Assembly: GCA_947629425.1 (NCBI GenBank)
Contig: CANRDR010000056.1
Span: 1-9,775, forward strand
DNA from: an uncultured Bacilli bacterium
Lineage (GTDB): Bacteria; Bacillota_I; Bacilli_A; RF39; UBA660
Length of the DNA stretch: 9,775 nucleotides
Direction of reading: 5' to 3'
In this document: piece after piece, positions 1 through 5,794 of the stretch
Layout: the number at the start of each line of letters is the position of its first letter
How positions within the stretch are numbered: the first letter of the stretch is position 1
Made by a program: the position numbers and the translations under genes
The notes under the pieces: generated by a model
What the model was told of the DNA's origin: nothing
Seen by the model: the letters and a program-made list of their open reading frames with translations, nothing else
Database searches by the model: none

Positions 1-29
1 TACTTAAGACACTTCCTATCCTAAGCATA

Positions 30-38
30 ATTTTATCA
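30..38 (-). promoter_or_regulatory. possible divergent extended -10 promoter element
   Basis: Read on the minus strand, positions 38 to 30 give TGATAAAAT, identical to the extended -10 of the der promoter in this window. No convincing -35 lies 17-18 bases upstream. If real, transcription would start near position 23 and run leftward out of the window, so a divergent gene could lie there; no start codon is visible before the edge. In such AT-rich DNA the match may be chance. Confidence 0.25.
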
Positions 39-95
39 TGTATTTCGAATTTTTACCCCGAAAAATTTTTTACACCCGAGTTGCATATACTGTAT

Positions 96-124
96 TTGAC
101 AAATGTTTATAAATATGATAGCAT
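96..124 (+). promoter_or_regulatory. promoter of small RNA 1 (TTGACA, 17-nt spacer, extended -10)
   Basis: A perfect -35 TTGACA (96-101) is followed by a 17-base spacer that ends in TGA (116-118), then the -10 TAGCAT (119-124). The TG gives an extended -10, as at the other promoters in the window. The expected start is near 131. No ORF follows; the next 120 bases form hairpins ending in a terminator, which points to a non-coding transcript. This is the only consensus -35 I found in the window. Confidence 0.65.
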
Positions 125-130
125 TTAGTC

Positions 131-249
131 ACGGAAGCAGAAATGTTTTTAGTACATTACAATGTACGAAACTGTGTTCTTTACGAACGTATCGGTTTAT
201 GCCGAATGACTGTGGTATGGCTATTACTTTTGTAATAGTCATTTTTGTT
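131..249 (+). ncRNA. candidate structured small RNA 1, family not recognised
   Basis: A transcript of about 119 nt is predicted between the promoter at 96-124 and the terminator at 217-246. Hairpins seen directly: GTACAT (152-157) with ATGTAC (162-167); GTTC (176-179) with GAAC (185-188), loop TTTAC; TCGG (192-195) with CCGA (202-205); and the terminator stem. The first 20 nt are mostly unpaired. G and C are strongly enriched compared with the DNA on either side, as expected of a structured RNA in an AT-rich genome. No start codon with a usable ORF lies inside. The segment ATGACT (206-211) is perfectly complementary to the 3' arm of the terminator and could compete for it. I compared it mentally with tmRNA, SRP RNA, 6S RNA, RNase P RNA, tracrRNA and common riboswitches and saw no convincing match. 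It could be a trans-acting RNA, a riboswitch-like attenuator or a guide-scaffold RNA. Function unknown. Confidence 0.6.
217..246 (+). terminator. intrinsic terminator of small RNA 1
   Basis: The arms 217-227 (ATGGCTATTAC) and 232-242 (GTAATAGTCAT) form an 11-bp stem with one G-U pair around a TTTT loop, followed by a T tract (242-246) and more T-rich sequence. No gene precedes it on the + strand within the window except the promoter at 96-124, so it defines the end of a non-coding transcript. Confidence 0.75.
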
Positions 250-310
250 GTGTAAAAAAATCTATAATTGTAGAATAAAAAGATAGATTTACAACCAAAA
301 GTTAATAATA

Positions 311-339
311 TTGAAATTATTTATTAAAAATGATAATAT
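311..339 (+). promoter_or_regulatory. promoter of small RNA 2 (TTGAAA, 17-nt spacer, extended -10)
   Basis: TTGAAA (311-316), a 17-base spacer ending TGA (331-333), and TAATAT (334-339). The layout matches the promoter of small RNA 1 and those of ruvA and der. The predicted start is near 346, which is exactly the first base of a hairpin (AACAAA pairing with TTTGTT), so the promoter and the RNA structure support each other. Confidence 0.55.
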
Positions 340-345
340 TATATC

Positions 346-428
346 AACAAAGGGATAATACCCACATTTGTTAATTAAAGGACTTTACGTCCACCCGAGA
401 TAGTTTCGTTGAAGACTATCTCTTTTTT
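346..428 (+). ncRNA. candidate structured small RNA 2, family not recognised
   Basis: A transcript of about 83 nt is predicted, made almost entirely of three hairpins. Hairpin 1 starts at the first nucleotide: AACAAA (346-351) with TTTGTT (367-372), enclosing GGG (352-354) paired to CCC (361-363) around loop ATAATA. Hairpin 2 is GGAC (380-383), loop TTTAC, GTCC (389-392). Hairpin 3 is the terminator at 397-428. The linker between hairpins 2 and 3 is the C-rich ACCC (393-396); unpaired C-rich patches are a known feature of Gram-positive regulatory RNAs that bind Shine-Dalgarno sequences. No ORF is present. Hairpin 2 shares the closing pair and loop (C-TTTAC-G) with a hairpin in small RNA 1, so the two may be related. 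It lies about 180 bases upstream of yvcK but ends in its own terminator. Function unknown. Confidence 0.6.
397..428 (+). terminator. intrinsic terminator of small RNA 2
   Basis: GAGATAGT (397-404) pairs perfectly with ACTATCTC (415-422). The stem continues inward past a bulged G (414) with TTC/GAA around loop GTT. Six T residues (423-428) follow directly. This is one of the strongest terminators in the window. It would also shield yvcK from upstream transcription. From here to 582 I see only very AT-rich DNA with no supportable feature. Confidence 0.85.
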
Positions 429-582
429 AGTTATATATTTAGTATAATAATTCAAATGAACAAATCCATCTTTAATTAGTTGATTTATGAATTATTAGAA
501 CATAATAAAATTTATAAAGTAAAATAAAGTATATTAAATATTAAAAAATTAAAATTTATTAGTATAAATATGTAACTTATCA

Positions 583-591
583 TGATATAAT
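583..591 (+). promoter_or_regulatory. yvcK promoter, perfect extended -10
   Basis: TGATATAAT (TG, one base, then consensus TATAAT) at 583-591. The -35 region is poor, which is usual when an extended -10 is present. The predicted start near 598 leaves only about 15 nt before the ATG at 613, with GAAAGAG (598-604) as the likely Shine-Dalgarno at the very 5' end. It probably drives yvcK, whiA and the ASCH-like gene together. Confidence 0.65.
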
Positions 592-612
592 TTTAATGAA
601 AGAGTTGATTCT

Positions 613-1557
613 ATGAAAAATGTAGTTGTATTTGGTGGAGGAACTGGATTATCTCATTTATTATTAGGTTTAAAATTATTTCCAATAAATGTAACTGTTA
701 TTACAGGAGTGGCTGATAATGGAAGATCTACTGGTATTTTAAAAAGAGAAATGAATATACCAGCTGTAGGAGATATTGGAAAAGTATTAATAACTATGGC
801 AAACTGTGATAAAGATTTAGTAAATTTACTATCTTATAGATTTGATAATCCATCTTTAGAAAATCATCCAATAAGGAATTTACTATTAGCAGCACTAGTT
901 GAACAAAAAGGCAATTTAACTGAATCTATAGATTTTATGTGTAAATTATTAAATATAAAGGGAAGAATTTTACCTATTACAGAAGAACAAATAGAATTAG
1001 TTGGTAAAATGACTGATGGAACTATTATTTATGGAGAAGAAGAAATAACAAAATCTACAAAAATAATTGAAAGTATAAAATATAATAAAGATTTTGTAGT
1101 TAATAAAGAAATATTTAAAGCCTTAAAAAATGCTGATTTAATAATTTTCTCACCAGGCAGTTTATATACTAGTATACTACCTCATTTAATAGTAGATAGT
1201 ATAAAAAATGCAATAAATGAAAGTCATGCTAAAAAGTTGTATGTAGCTAATTTATTTACACAACCAGGCGAAACTGATGATTTTAAAGTAAGTGATCATT
1301 TAAAAATATTATTAAAATATATAAATACTATTGATTGTGTAATTGCAAATGATAAAAAAATACCTATAAATACTGCAAGAAAATATGAAACAAAAGAACA
1401 AAAAGATCCTGTTAAAGTAGATAAAAATAATATAGAAAAATTAGGAATAAAACTTATAGGTGATAAACTATATCATTATTCAAAAGATGGTACTATAAAA
1501 CATAATTCATTAAAAACATCGTATTTAATATTTTCTTATTTAATGGATGAGGTATAA
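613..1557 (+). CDS. yvcK: YvcK-family gluconeogenesis/morphology factor
   Basis: A protein of 314 aa, the normal length for the YvcK/UPF0052 family of CofD-like Rossmann proteins. In Bacillus and Listeria these are cytosolic factors needed for growth on gluconeogenic carbon sources and for cell-envelope integrity, and they bind UDP-sugars. Seen here: the N-terminal GGGTGLS loop (residues 8-14), VADNGRSTG (33-41), PGSLYTS (about 181-187) and TQPGETDDF (about 216-224). The second motif is usually VADDGGSSG, so Asp to Asn, Gly to Arg and Ser to Thr changes are present; PGDIRN is likewise AVGDIGK here. The fold motifs remain, so I read it as a divergent functional protein. The start is fixed by the GAAAGAG ribosome site and by the family N-terminus. 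whiA follows after 1 nt, the conserved pairing. rapZ, often upstream in Bacillota, is absent; two candidate small RNAs occupy that place. Confidence 0.93.
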   Translation: MKNVVVFGGGTGLSHLLLGLKLFPINVTVITGVADNGRSTGILKREMNIPAVGDIGKVLITMANCDKDLVNLLSYRFDNPSLENHPIRNLLLAALVEQKGNLTESIDFMCKLLNIKGRILPITEEQIELVGKMTDGTIIYGEEEITKSTKIIESIKYNKDFVVNKEIFKALKNADLIIFSPGSLYTSILPHLIVDSIKNAINESHAKKLYVANLFTQPGETDDFKVSDHLKILLKYINTIDCVIANDKKIPINTARKYETKEQKDPVKVDKNNIEKLGIKLIGDKLYHYSKDGTIKHNSLKTSYLIFSYLMDEV

Positions 1558-1558
1558 T

Positions 1559-2467
1559 ATGACTTTTACAACTAGAATTAAAGATGAAATAACTAAAGTA
1601 ATTAATAATGAAGTAGATGCTAGAATAGAATTACTTGCATATATAAAATATACATATAAATTAGAAGATAAAAAAATAAAACTATATATAGAAAATGCAT
1701 CATGTGCAAGATATATATTTAAATTAATAAAAAATATATACAATATAGATATTAATTTAACAATACGTACTCAAAAAAAATTCAAGTTAAAAACTATATA
1801 TATATTATCTATAAAAGAAAAGATAGACTTAATATTAAATGAAATAAATGATTTAAATAAATATATTAAAGATAGTAGTAAAGAAGAAATATCTTCTTAC
1901 TTAAAAGGAGTATTTTTAAGTTGTGGAACAATAAATGATCCAAAAACTAGCAAATATCATTTAGCATTTTTAGTAGATTTTTTAAAAGATGCAAAAACTA
2001 TAGATTATTTATTAAAATTATTTAATTTTCATAGTAAGATATTAAGACGTGAAAAAAAATATATGATATATATTAAAATAAGTGAAGAAATAAGTGATTT
2101 TATAAAATTATTAGGGGCCATTAATTCATTATTTTACTATGAAGATATAAGAATATATAGAGATCATAAAAATATGGTAAATAGACTAAATAATTGTGAA
2201 CAAGCTAATACAGAAAAAAGTATAAAATCCAGTTTAGAACAACTTGATAATATTAAATATTTAAAAGACAATGATCTAATAGATTTATTAGATGAAAAAG
2301 TATTATTAGTAATAGAATATAGAGAAAAATATCCTGAAACAACTATGAGTGAACTTGCTAATATAATATCATTAGAAAATGAAATAAATATAACAAAATC
2401 AGGAATAAATCATGCATTTAGAAAAATAAAAGATTTAGTAAATAAACATAAAAATATAGAGGAGTAA
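1559..2467 (+). CDS. whiA: WhiA DNA-binding regulator (start corrected to 1559)
   Basis: A protein of 302 aa of the WhiA family: an N-terminal domain related to LAGLIDADG homing endonucleases, without nuclease activity in known members, and a C-terminal helix-turn-helix. In Streptomyces WhiA controls sporulation; in Bacillus it affects chromosome segregation and cell division. Seen here: N-terminus MTFTTRIKDEI (the family typically begins MSFSxxVKxEL), and a C-terminal region around residues 260-297 with SELANIIS and TKSGINHAFRKI, matching the family KSGvNHRlRKi pattern with Arg to Ala in the NHR. A longer reading starts at 1547, but GGATGAGG (1545-1552) is correctly spaced for ATG 1559 and would lie on top of the earlier start. 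The gene begins 1 nt after yvcK and ends 2 nt before the next gene, so translation is probably coupled. Confidence 0.92.
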   Translation: MTFTTRIKDEITKVINNEVDARIELLAYIKYTYKLEDKKIKLYIENASCARYIFKLIKNIYNIDINLTIRTQKKFKLKTIYILSIKEKIDLILNEINDLNKYIKDSSKEEISSYLKGVFLSCGTINDPKTSKYHLAFLVDFLKDAKTIDYLLKLFNFHSKILRREKKYMIYIKISEEISDFIKLLGAINSLFYYEDIRIYRDHKNMVNRLNNCEQANTEKSIKSSLEQLDNIKYLKDNDLIDLLDEKVLLVIEYREKYPETTMSELANIISLENEINITKSGINHAFRKIKDLVNKHKNIEE

Positions 2468-2469
2468 AA

Positions 2470-2883
2470 ATGATACATATAGTAATTTGTGATAATAAAG
2501 AATTAGAAAAAATTATTAATAAAAAAAGAACTATGTTATTAAGAGGATATTCTAAAAGACGTATACCACATTCTAGAATATTTATTAATGACGAATTATA
2601 TTTTGTAAATAAAAAAGAAAATATATCATATTATCATGCCATTGTTAGCAATGCAGAAAGTTTACAAAAATTAAATAATGAAGATATAAATAATATTTTT
2701 GATAAATATAATGATAAATTAGATTTAACAAATGAAGAAAAAACTAAATGGGGTAAAAAATGTATTTGTTTAATAGAATTTAAATCTTTAGAAAAAATAG
2801 ATGGTATTAATATACCAAAATATACATCATTAGAAGATTGGTTAATGTATGAATCTTTAGAAGATATTAAAAAAAGTATTTAA
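2470..2883 (+). CDS. small ASCH/PUA-like domain protein
   Basis: A 137-aa soluble protein with no signal or membrane segment. The first half follows the pattern I associate with ASCH/PUA-like proteins: a hydrophobic first strand (HIVICDN), then K-KRTMLLRGYSKRRIPHSRI (about residues 18-37) and a D-ELYFVNK strand (41-47), resembling the family's KT..R...p..I..GD.lyf. PUA-like folds usually bind RNA or modified nucleotides, so an RNA-related role is plausible but inferred. The second half is acidic and Lys-rich, with a conserved-looking EEKTKWGKKCICLIEF segment (86-101). The ribosome site AGAGGAG lies inside the end of whiA, 2 nt separate the genes, and no promoter intervenes, so it is the third gene of the yvcK operon. 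No clear terminator follows. The family call is moderate; the function is unknown. Confidence 0.55.
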   Translation: MIHIVICDNKELEKIINKKRTMLLRGYSKRRIPHSRIFINDELYFVNKKENISYYHAIVSNAESLQKLNNEDINNIFDKYNDKLDLTNEEKTKWGKKCICLIEFKSLEKIDGINIPKYTSLEDWLMYESLEDIKKSI

Positions 2884-2897
2884 ATTTTAAAAATTAG

Positions 2898-2906
2898 TGT
2901 TATAAT
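2898..2906 (+). promoter_or_regulatory. promoter of the TM2/unknown gene pair, perfect extended -10
   Basis: TGTTATAAT (TG, T, TATAAT) sits just after the stop codon of the preceding gene, with a weak -35 region. The predicted start near 2913 gives a leader of about 20 nt that contains the strong ribosome site GGGTGG (2921-2926). It suggests that the next two genes are transcribed apart from the yvcK operon. Confidence 0.6.
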
Positions 2907-2932
2907 AAAGAACAAAAAAAGGGTGGTGTATT

Positions 2933-3949
2933 ATGGCAAAGACTAGTAAAAAGACTAAAACAAAAAAAACTAAGAAAACAAATGTAGTTAATAAAGATAA
3001 TGAACTATTAAATAATAAAGATTATAAAAATGCAGAAAAACTATTTAAAAAAGCTTTATATAAAGAGTCTTATGAAATTTATTTAAGTTTATTAGAAATA
3101 TATCCTAAAAATAAAAAAATATATAAAAGATTAATAGAAACATTAACTGAAAATTATACTTATAAAGAAAATAAAAAAGAATTTAAAAAATTATTTAATG
3201 AATATGTTACTAACTATAAGATACTTGCAACTAAAAGAGAAGTAACTATACTTGAAAATAAATTATTAGAATACGATAAAGTAAAGGCTAAAGGAAAATC
3301 TAAATTTTTACTCATAGCGTTTTTAGGTATATTTGGAGTACATAAATTTATTGAAAAAAATTATTTTATGGGATTTTTATATTTATTTTCATTTGGATTA
3401 TTTGGAATAGGTATAATAGTTGATTTAATAAATGATTATAAAACATATGAAAATGAATTTAGTTTAAATATTTTAAGATATATTATTTGTGCTTTAATAC
3501 TTTTATTAGCATTTACTAGAAGAAGTTTAGATAATTATATATATATAGTTTTAGCAGCATTAATTTTAACACCATTAGTATATAGTAAGATATTAAAGTT
3601 TTTACCACATTTTATTAAAATTATAGGTGTATTAGTACTTTTATATTTTGGATTTAAAGAACAACCTATATTAATAACATTACCAAATAAATTAATAGGT
3701 ACATGGACTACTGAAAATGAAAATACTAATATAAAAGAATTAAATATTAAAGATAATAAAACAACTATATCATTTACTGATAGAAAAGATACAACTGGTA
3801 CTAATCAATATGATGCAACTAATAATATATTAAGAGTATTTGTAGATAATGATACTTATTATGTTTTTACAATAGATAAAGAATATAAAGAAATATGTAG
3901 AAGCAATGAATCTAAAGTATGTATGATTAGTTTTACAAAATCAAAATAA
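2933..3949 (+). CDS. TM2-domain multi-pass membrane protein with Lys-rich and repeat-like N-terminus
   Basis: A 338-aa membrane protein built in blocks. Residues 1-22 are a Lys/Thr-rich tail (KKTKTKKTKKT). Residues about 24-95 are helical, with a pattern like tetratricopeptide repeats (YKNAEKLFKKALYKE.., LLEIYPKNKKIYKRL). Residues 123-167 match a TM2 domain: SKFLLIAFLGIFGVHKF, a polar turn, MGFLYLFSFGLFGIG and then VDLI, the family's two-helix unit with HkF in place of the usual HrFY. Further hydrophobic stretches follow at about 178-196, 200-217 and 226-241. The C-terminal 95 residues are hydrophilic, contain GTWT (256-259), alternate like beta strands and hold cysteines at 322 and 330. TM2 proteins have no single established function. 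Topology is uncertain; the C-terminal part may lie outside the membrane. It shares a promoter and terminator with the next gene, 16 nt away. Confidence 0.75.
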   Translation: MAKTSKKTKTKKTKKTNVVNKDNELLNNKDYKNAEKLFKKALYKESYEIYLSLLEIYPKNKKIYKRLIETLTENYTYKENKKEFKKLFNEYVTNYKILATKREVTILENKLLEYDKVKAKGKSKFLLIAFLGIFGVHKFIEKNYFMGFLYLFSFGLFGIGIIVDLINDYKTYENEFSLNILRYIICALILLLAFTRRSLDNYIYIVLAALILTPLVYSKILKFLPHFIKIIGVLVLLYFGFKEQPILITLPNKLIGTWTTENENTNIKELNIKDNKTTISFTDRKDTTGTNQYDATNNILRVFVDNDTYYVFTIDKEYKEICRSNESKVCMISFTKSK

Positions 3950-3965
3950 ATTTACGGGAGGTTTT

Positions 3966-5105
3966 ATGAAATATAATAATAAAATAGAATATTTAAAAAG
4001 AAAAATAAAAAGAACATATAAATGGTATACAAATGAAAGAACAGATGTTAATGCTACTATATTAGATATTGCAAAATTATTTAAAATAAAATTAGATGAA
4101 AAATATTTATCTAGCTATAAAATAAAATCAATAAATTATAATGATAAAATTAATATAGAAATAGAAGATACTAATAATAATATATTATATAAAGCATTTT
4201 ATTCTGATAATTTAGTTAACTCTCTTACTAATAGAAATAGTTTCATTTATGTGACTATATTAGAAGATAATAAAAAAATAAATAGAGCATTTTATATAAA
4301 TGATGATGAACCTTTTTTAGAAGATATAACTTATTCTAAAAATAATGAAAATATTGTATTAAGAAAAGATATTAATAAAGATATTTTTAAAGAAGTAATT
4401 ATTGAATTAGAAAATCCAATAACTATATTTAGCAAATCAATAAAACGTACTAATAATTATATTTTAGAACAAATTGATTCTTGTGATAAATATGGAATTC
4501 ATATGCATAAAAATTTTGATAGATATTGTTATAAATTAAAAGATAATAATATTATTTATGGAATTAATGAATTAAATAAAAGTGAAGAACATATAAAAAT
4601 ACAAGGTTTTTGTATTAAAGAAAAAAAAGATAATGTAATTTATGATTATGTTCCTTATAATATGAAAATTAATAAATATAAAGAATTATTTGATGATAAT
4701 TGTTTATCTGTTATTATATTTAATGGTTATGAAGAAGAAATAGGTAATAGTTTAGAGATATATAAATACCCTAATAAATGTAATATAAAATATATAAGAT
4801 TTAATAATAATTATAATAATGATTGCTTTGAAATAAATACAGATAATGGATATATAGATAGTAAATTAATTAATGAAATAATTATATTGTTAAAAGAAAA
4901 AATTAATAATAGATTTATAGAATTAACAATAGAAGAATTAAATAAATTTAAAGAACAATTAGAAATAAATAATGAATTAAAAAATGAATATTCTTTAAAT
5001 AATTTTATAGATAAAAATATATTTGAAATAGATAATATAATAAATAATAGTAAATATTTAAATGAATATAAAGAAGATGCAATTAAGAAAGTATTAAAAC
5101 CTTAA
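3966..5105 (+). CDS. hypothetical protein, unrecognised family
   Basis: I do not recognise this 379-aa protein. It has no signal peptide, no membrane segment and no known catalytic motif that I can see. It is very rich in Asn, Ile, Lys and Glu, reflecting the AT-rich codons. The N-terminus is basic (KRKIKRTYKWYTNER), and then strand-like segments alternate (KINIEIEDTNNNILYKAFY; FIYVTILEDN). Six single cysteines are scattered between about residues 170 and 290, and a HMHKNFDRYC stretch lies near 180. The last 90 residues look helical and charged (EIIILLKEKINN, ELNKFKEQLEINNELKNEY), possibly coiled. A strong GGGAGG ribosome site (3956-3961) fixes the start. It is second in a two-gene unit with the TM2 protein and may act with it at the membrane; that rests only on position. 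The reading frame is long and intact, with ordinary local codon use. Confidence 0.8.
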   Translation: MKYNNKIEYLKRKIKRTYKWYTNERTDVNATILDIAKLFKIKLDEKYLSSYKIKSINYNDKINIEIEDTNNNILYKAFYSDNLVNSLTNRNSFIYVTILEDNKKINRAFYINDDEPFLEDITYSKNNENIVLRKDINKDIFKEVIIELENPITIFSKSIKRTNNYILEQIDSCDKYGIHMHKNFDRYCYKLKDNNIIYGINELNKSEEHIKIQGFCIKEKKDNVIYDYVPYNMKINKYKELFDDNCLSVIIFNGYEEEIGNSLEIYKYPNKCNIKYIRFNNNYNNDCFEINTDNGYIDSKLINEIIILLKEKINNRFIELTIEELNKFKEQLEINNELKNEYSLNNFIDKNIFEIDNIINNSKYLNEYKEDAIKKVLKP

Positions 5106-5115
5106 TTGTTTTTTT
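5080..5115 (+). terminator. intrinsic terminator overlapping the end of the 379-aa gene
   Basis: CAATTAAG (5080-5087) and CTTAATTG (5101-5108) form a perfect 8-bp stem, followed by seven T residues (5109-5115). The loop is 13 nt. The 3' arm contains the TAA stop codon (5103-5105), so the hairpin begins within the coding sequence. It separates the TM2 unit from ruvAB. The stem is AT-rich, so it may be leaky. Confidence 0.7.
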
Positions 5116-5191
5116 ATATATCTATTAAAAATATAAATAATTTTATAAAAGATATAATTGTATATAAAAATAAAATATTATTAAAAATTTA

Positions 5192-5220
5192 TTGATATAC
5201 AAACTAATGTATGATATATT
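5192..5220 (+). promoter_or_regulatory. ruvA promoter, -35 plus extended -10
   Basis: TTGATA (5192-5197), a 17-base spacer ending TGA (5212-5214) and TATATT (5215-5220). The predicted start is near 5227, only about 10 nt ahead of the ATG at 5237, so the Shine-Dalgarno AGGTGAT (5227-5233) would be the first bases of the mRNA. The promoter occupies the region of the longer in-frame TTG start at 5192, which argues against that start. Confidence 0.7.
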
Positions 5221-5236
5221 TTTATTAGGTGATAGA

Positions 5237-5788
5237 ATGTATAGTTATATAATAGGTAAAGTTACTGGATATGATAAAAATTGTATTATATTAGAAAATA
5301 ATAATATAGGTTATTTAATAAATGTATCGAATCCATATAGTTTTAAGTTAAATGAAGATGTTAAAGTTTATTTATATAATCATATAAGAGAAGATGAAAA
5401 TAGTTTATATGGTTTTAAAAGTAGTGAAGAAAAAGATTTATTTTTGAAACTTATAAATGTAAAAGGAATAGGGCCTAAGATGGCTATGCCTTTATTTGCA
5501 AGTGATGATATAAATAAAATTTATGATGCTATTAATAGTGATAATGTAACTTATTTAACTAAATTTCCTAAAATTGGAGATAAGGTAGCTAAACAAATAA
5601 TATTAGATTTAAAAGGAAAACTAACTAGTCAAGTTGATTTATTTACAAATGATTCTAAAGAATTAGTTGAAGTATTAGAAAGTTTAGGATATAAAACTAT
5701 TGATATTAAGAAAATATTATCTAAAATAAATACTAGTAATCCACTAGAATTACAAATTAAAGAAGCATTAAAGTTATTAGGAAAGTAG
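5237..5788 (+). CDS. ruvA: Holliday junction DNA-binding protein RuvA (start at 5237)
   Basis: A 183-aa RuvA, slightly shorter than the usual 190-205. RuvA tetramers bind four-way DNA junctions and load the RuvB motor for branch migration in recombination and repair. Domain I is an OB fold beginning MYSYIIGKVT (1-62). Domain II has two helix-hairpin-helix motifs, VKGIGPKMA (75-83) and FPKIGDKVAKQIILDLKGK (110-128). After a short linker, domain III (about 142-181, ELVEVLESLGY) is the RuvB-binding helical bundle. The second hairpin reads FPKIG where LPGIG is usual, a mild change. An in-frame TTG at 5192 would add 15 residues, but it is the -35 box of the promoter, and RuvA proteins begin MYxYIxG. 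ruvB follows after 6 nt. Confidence 0.95.
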   Translation: MYSYIIGKVTGYDKNCIILENNNIGYLINVSNPYSFKLNEDVKVYLYNHIREDENSLYGFKSSEEKDLFLKLINVKGIGPKMAMPLFASDDINKIYDAINSDNVTYLTKFPKIGDKVAKQIILDLKGKLTSQVDLFTNDSKELVEVLESLGYKTIDIKKILSKINTSNPLELQIKEALKLLGK

Positions 5789-5794
5789 GACTAT

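Noticed and set aside
131..249. tmRNA, SRP RNA, 6S RNA or RNase P RNA
   Set aside because: No tag-peptide ORF or tRNA-like end, no GGAAGGAAGCAG-type SRP loop (only a short GGAAGCAG near the 5' end), no long self-complementary rod for 6S, and too short for RNase P.
131..249. tracrRNA of a type II CRISPR system
   Set aside because: Size, promoter and tandem 3' hairpins are reminiscent, and a TTTTTAGTAC segment recalls some type II repeats, but no repeat array or cas gene is in the window, so an anti-repeat cannot be tested.
443..448. TATAAT at 443-448 as a promoter
   Set aside because: No -35, no TG extension, and no gene or structured RNA directly downstream; expected by chance in this composition.
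1547..1558. Earlier in-frame ATG for whiA at 1547
   Set aside because: The Shine-Dalgarno GGATGAGG overlaps this codon and is spaced for ATG 1559, whose N-terminus also matches the family.
1540..1743. Minus-strand ORF of 67 codons
   Set aside because: Lies antisense to the start of whiA, has low-complexity hydrophobic composition from AT-rich sequence, and no ribosome site.
5192..5236. TTG start of ruvA at 5192
   Set aside because: The codon is the -35 box of a good promoter, there is no ribosome site before it, and RuvA proteins begin at MYSYI.
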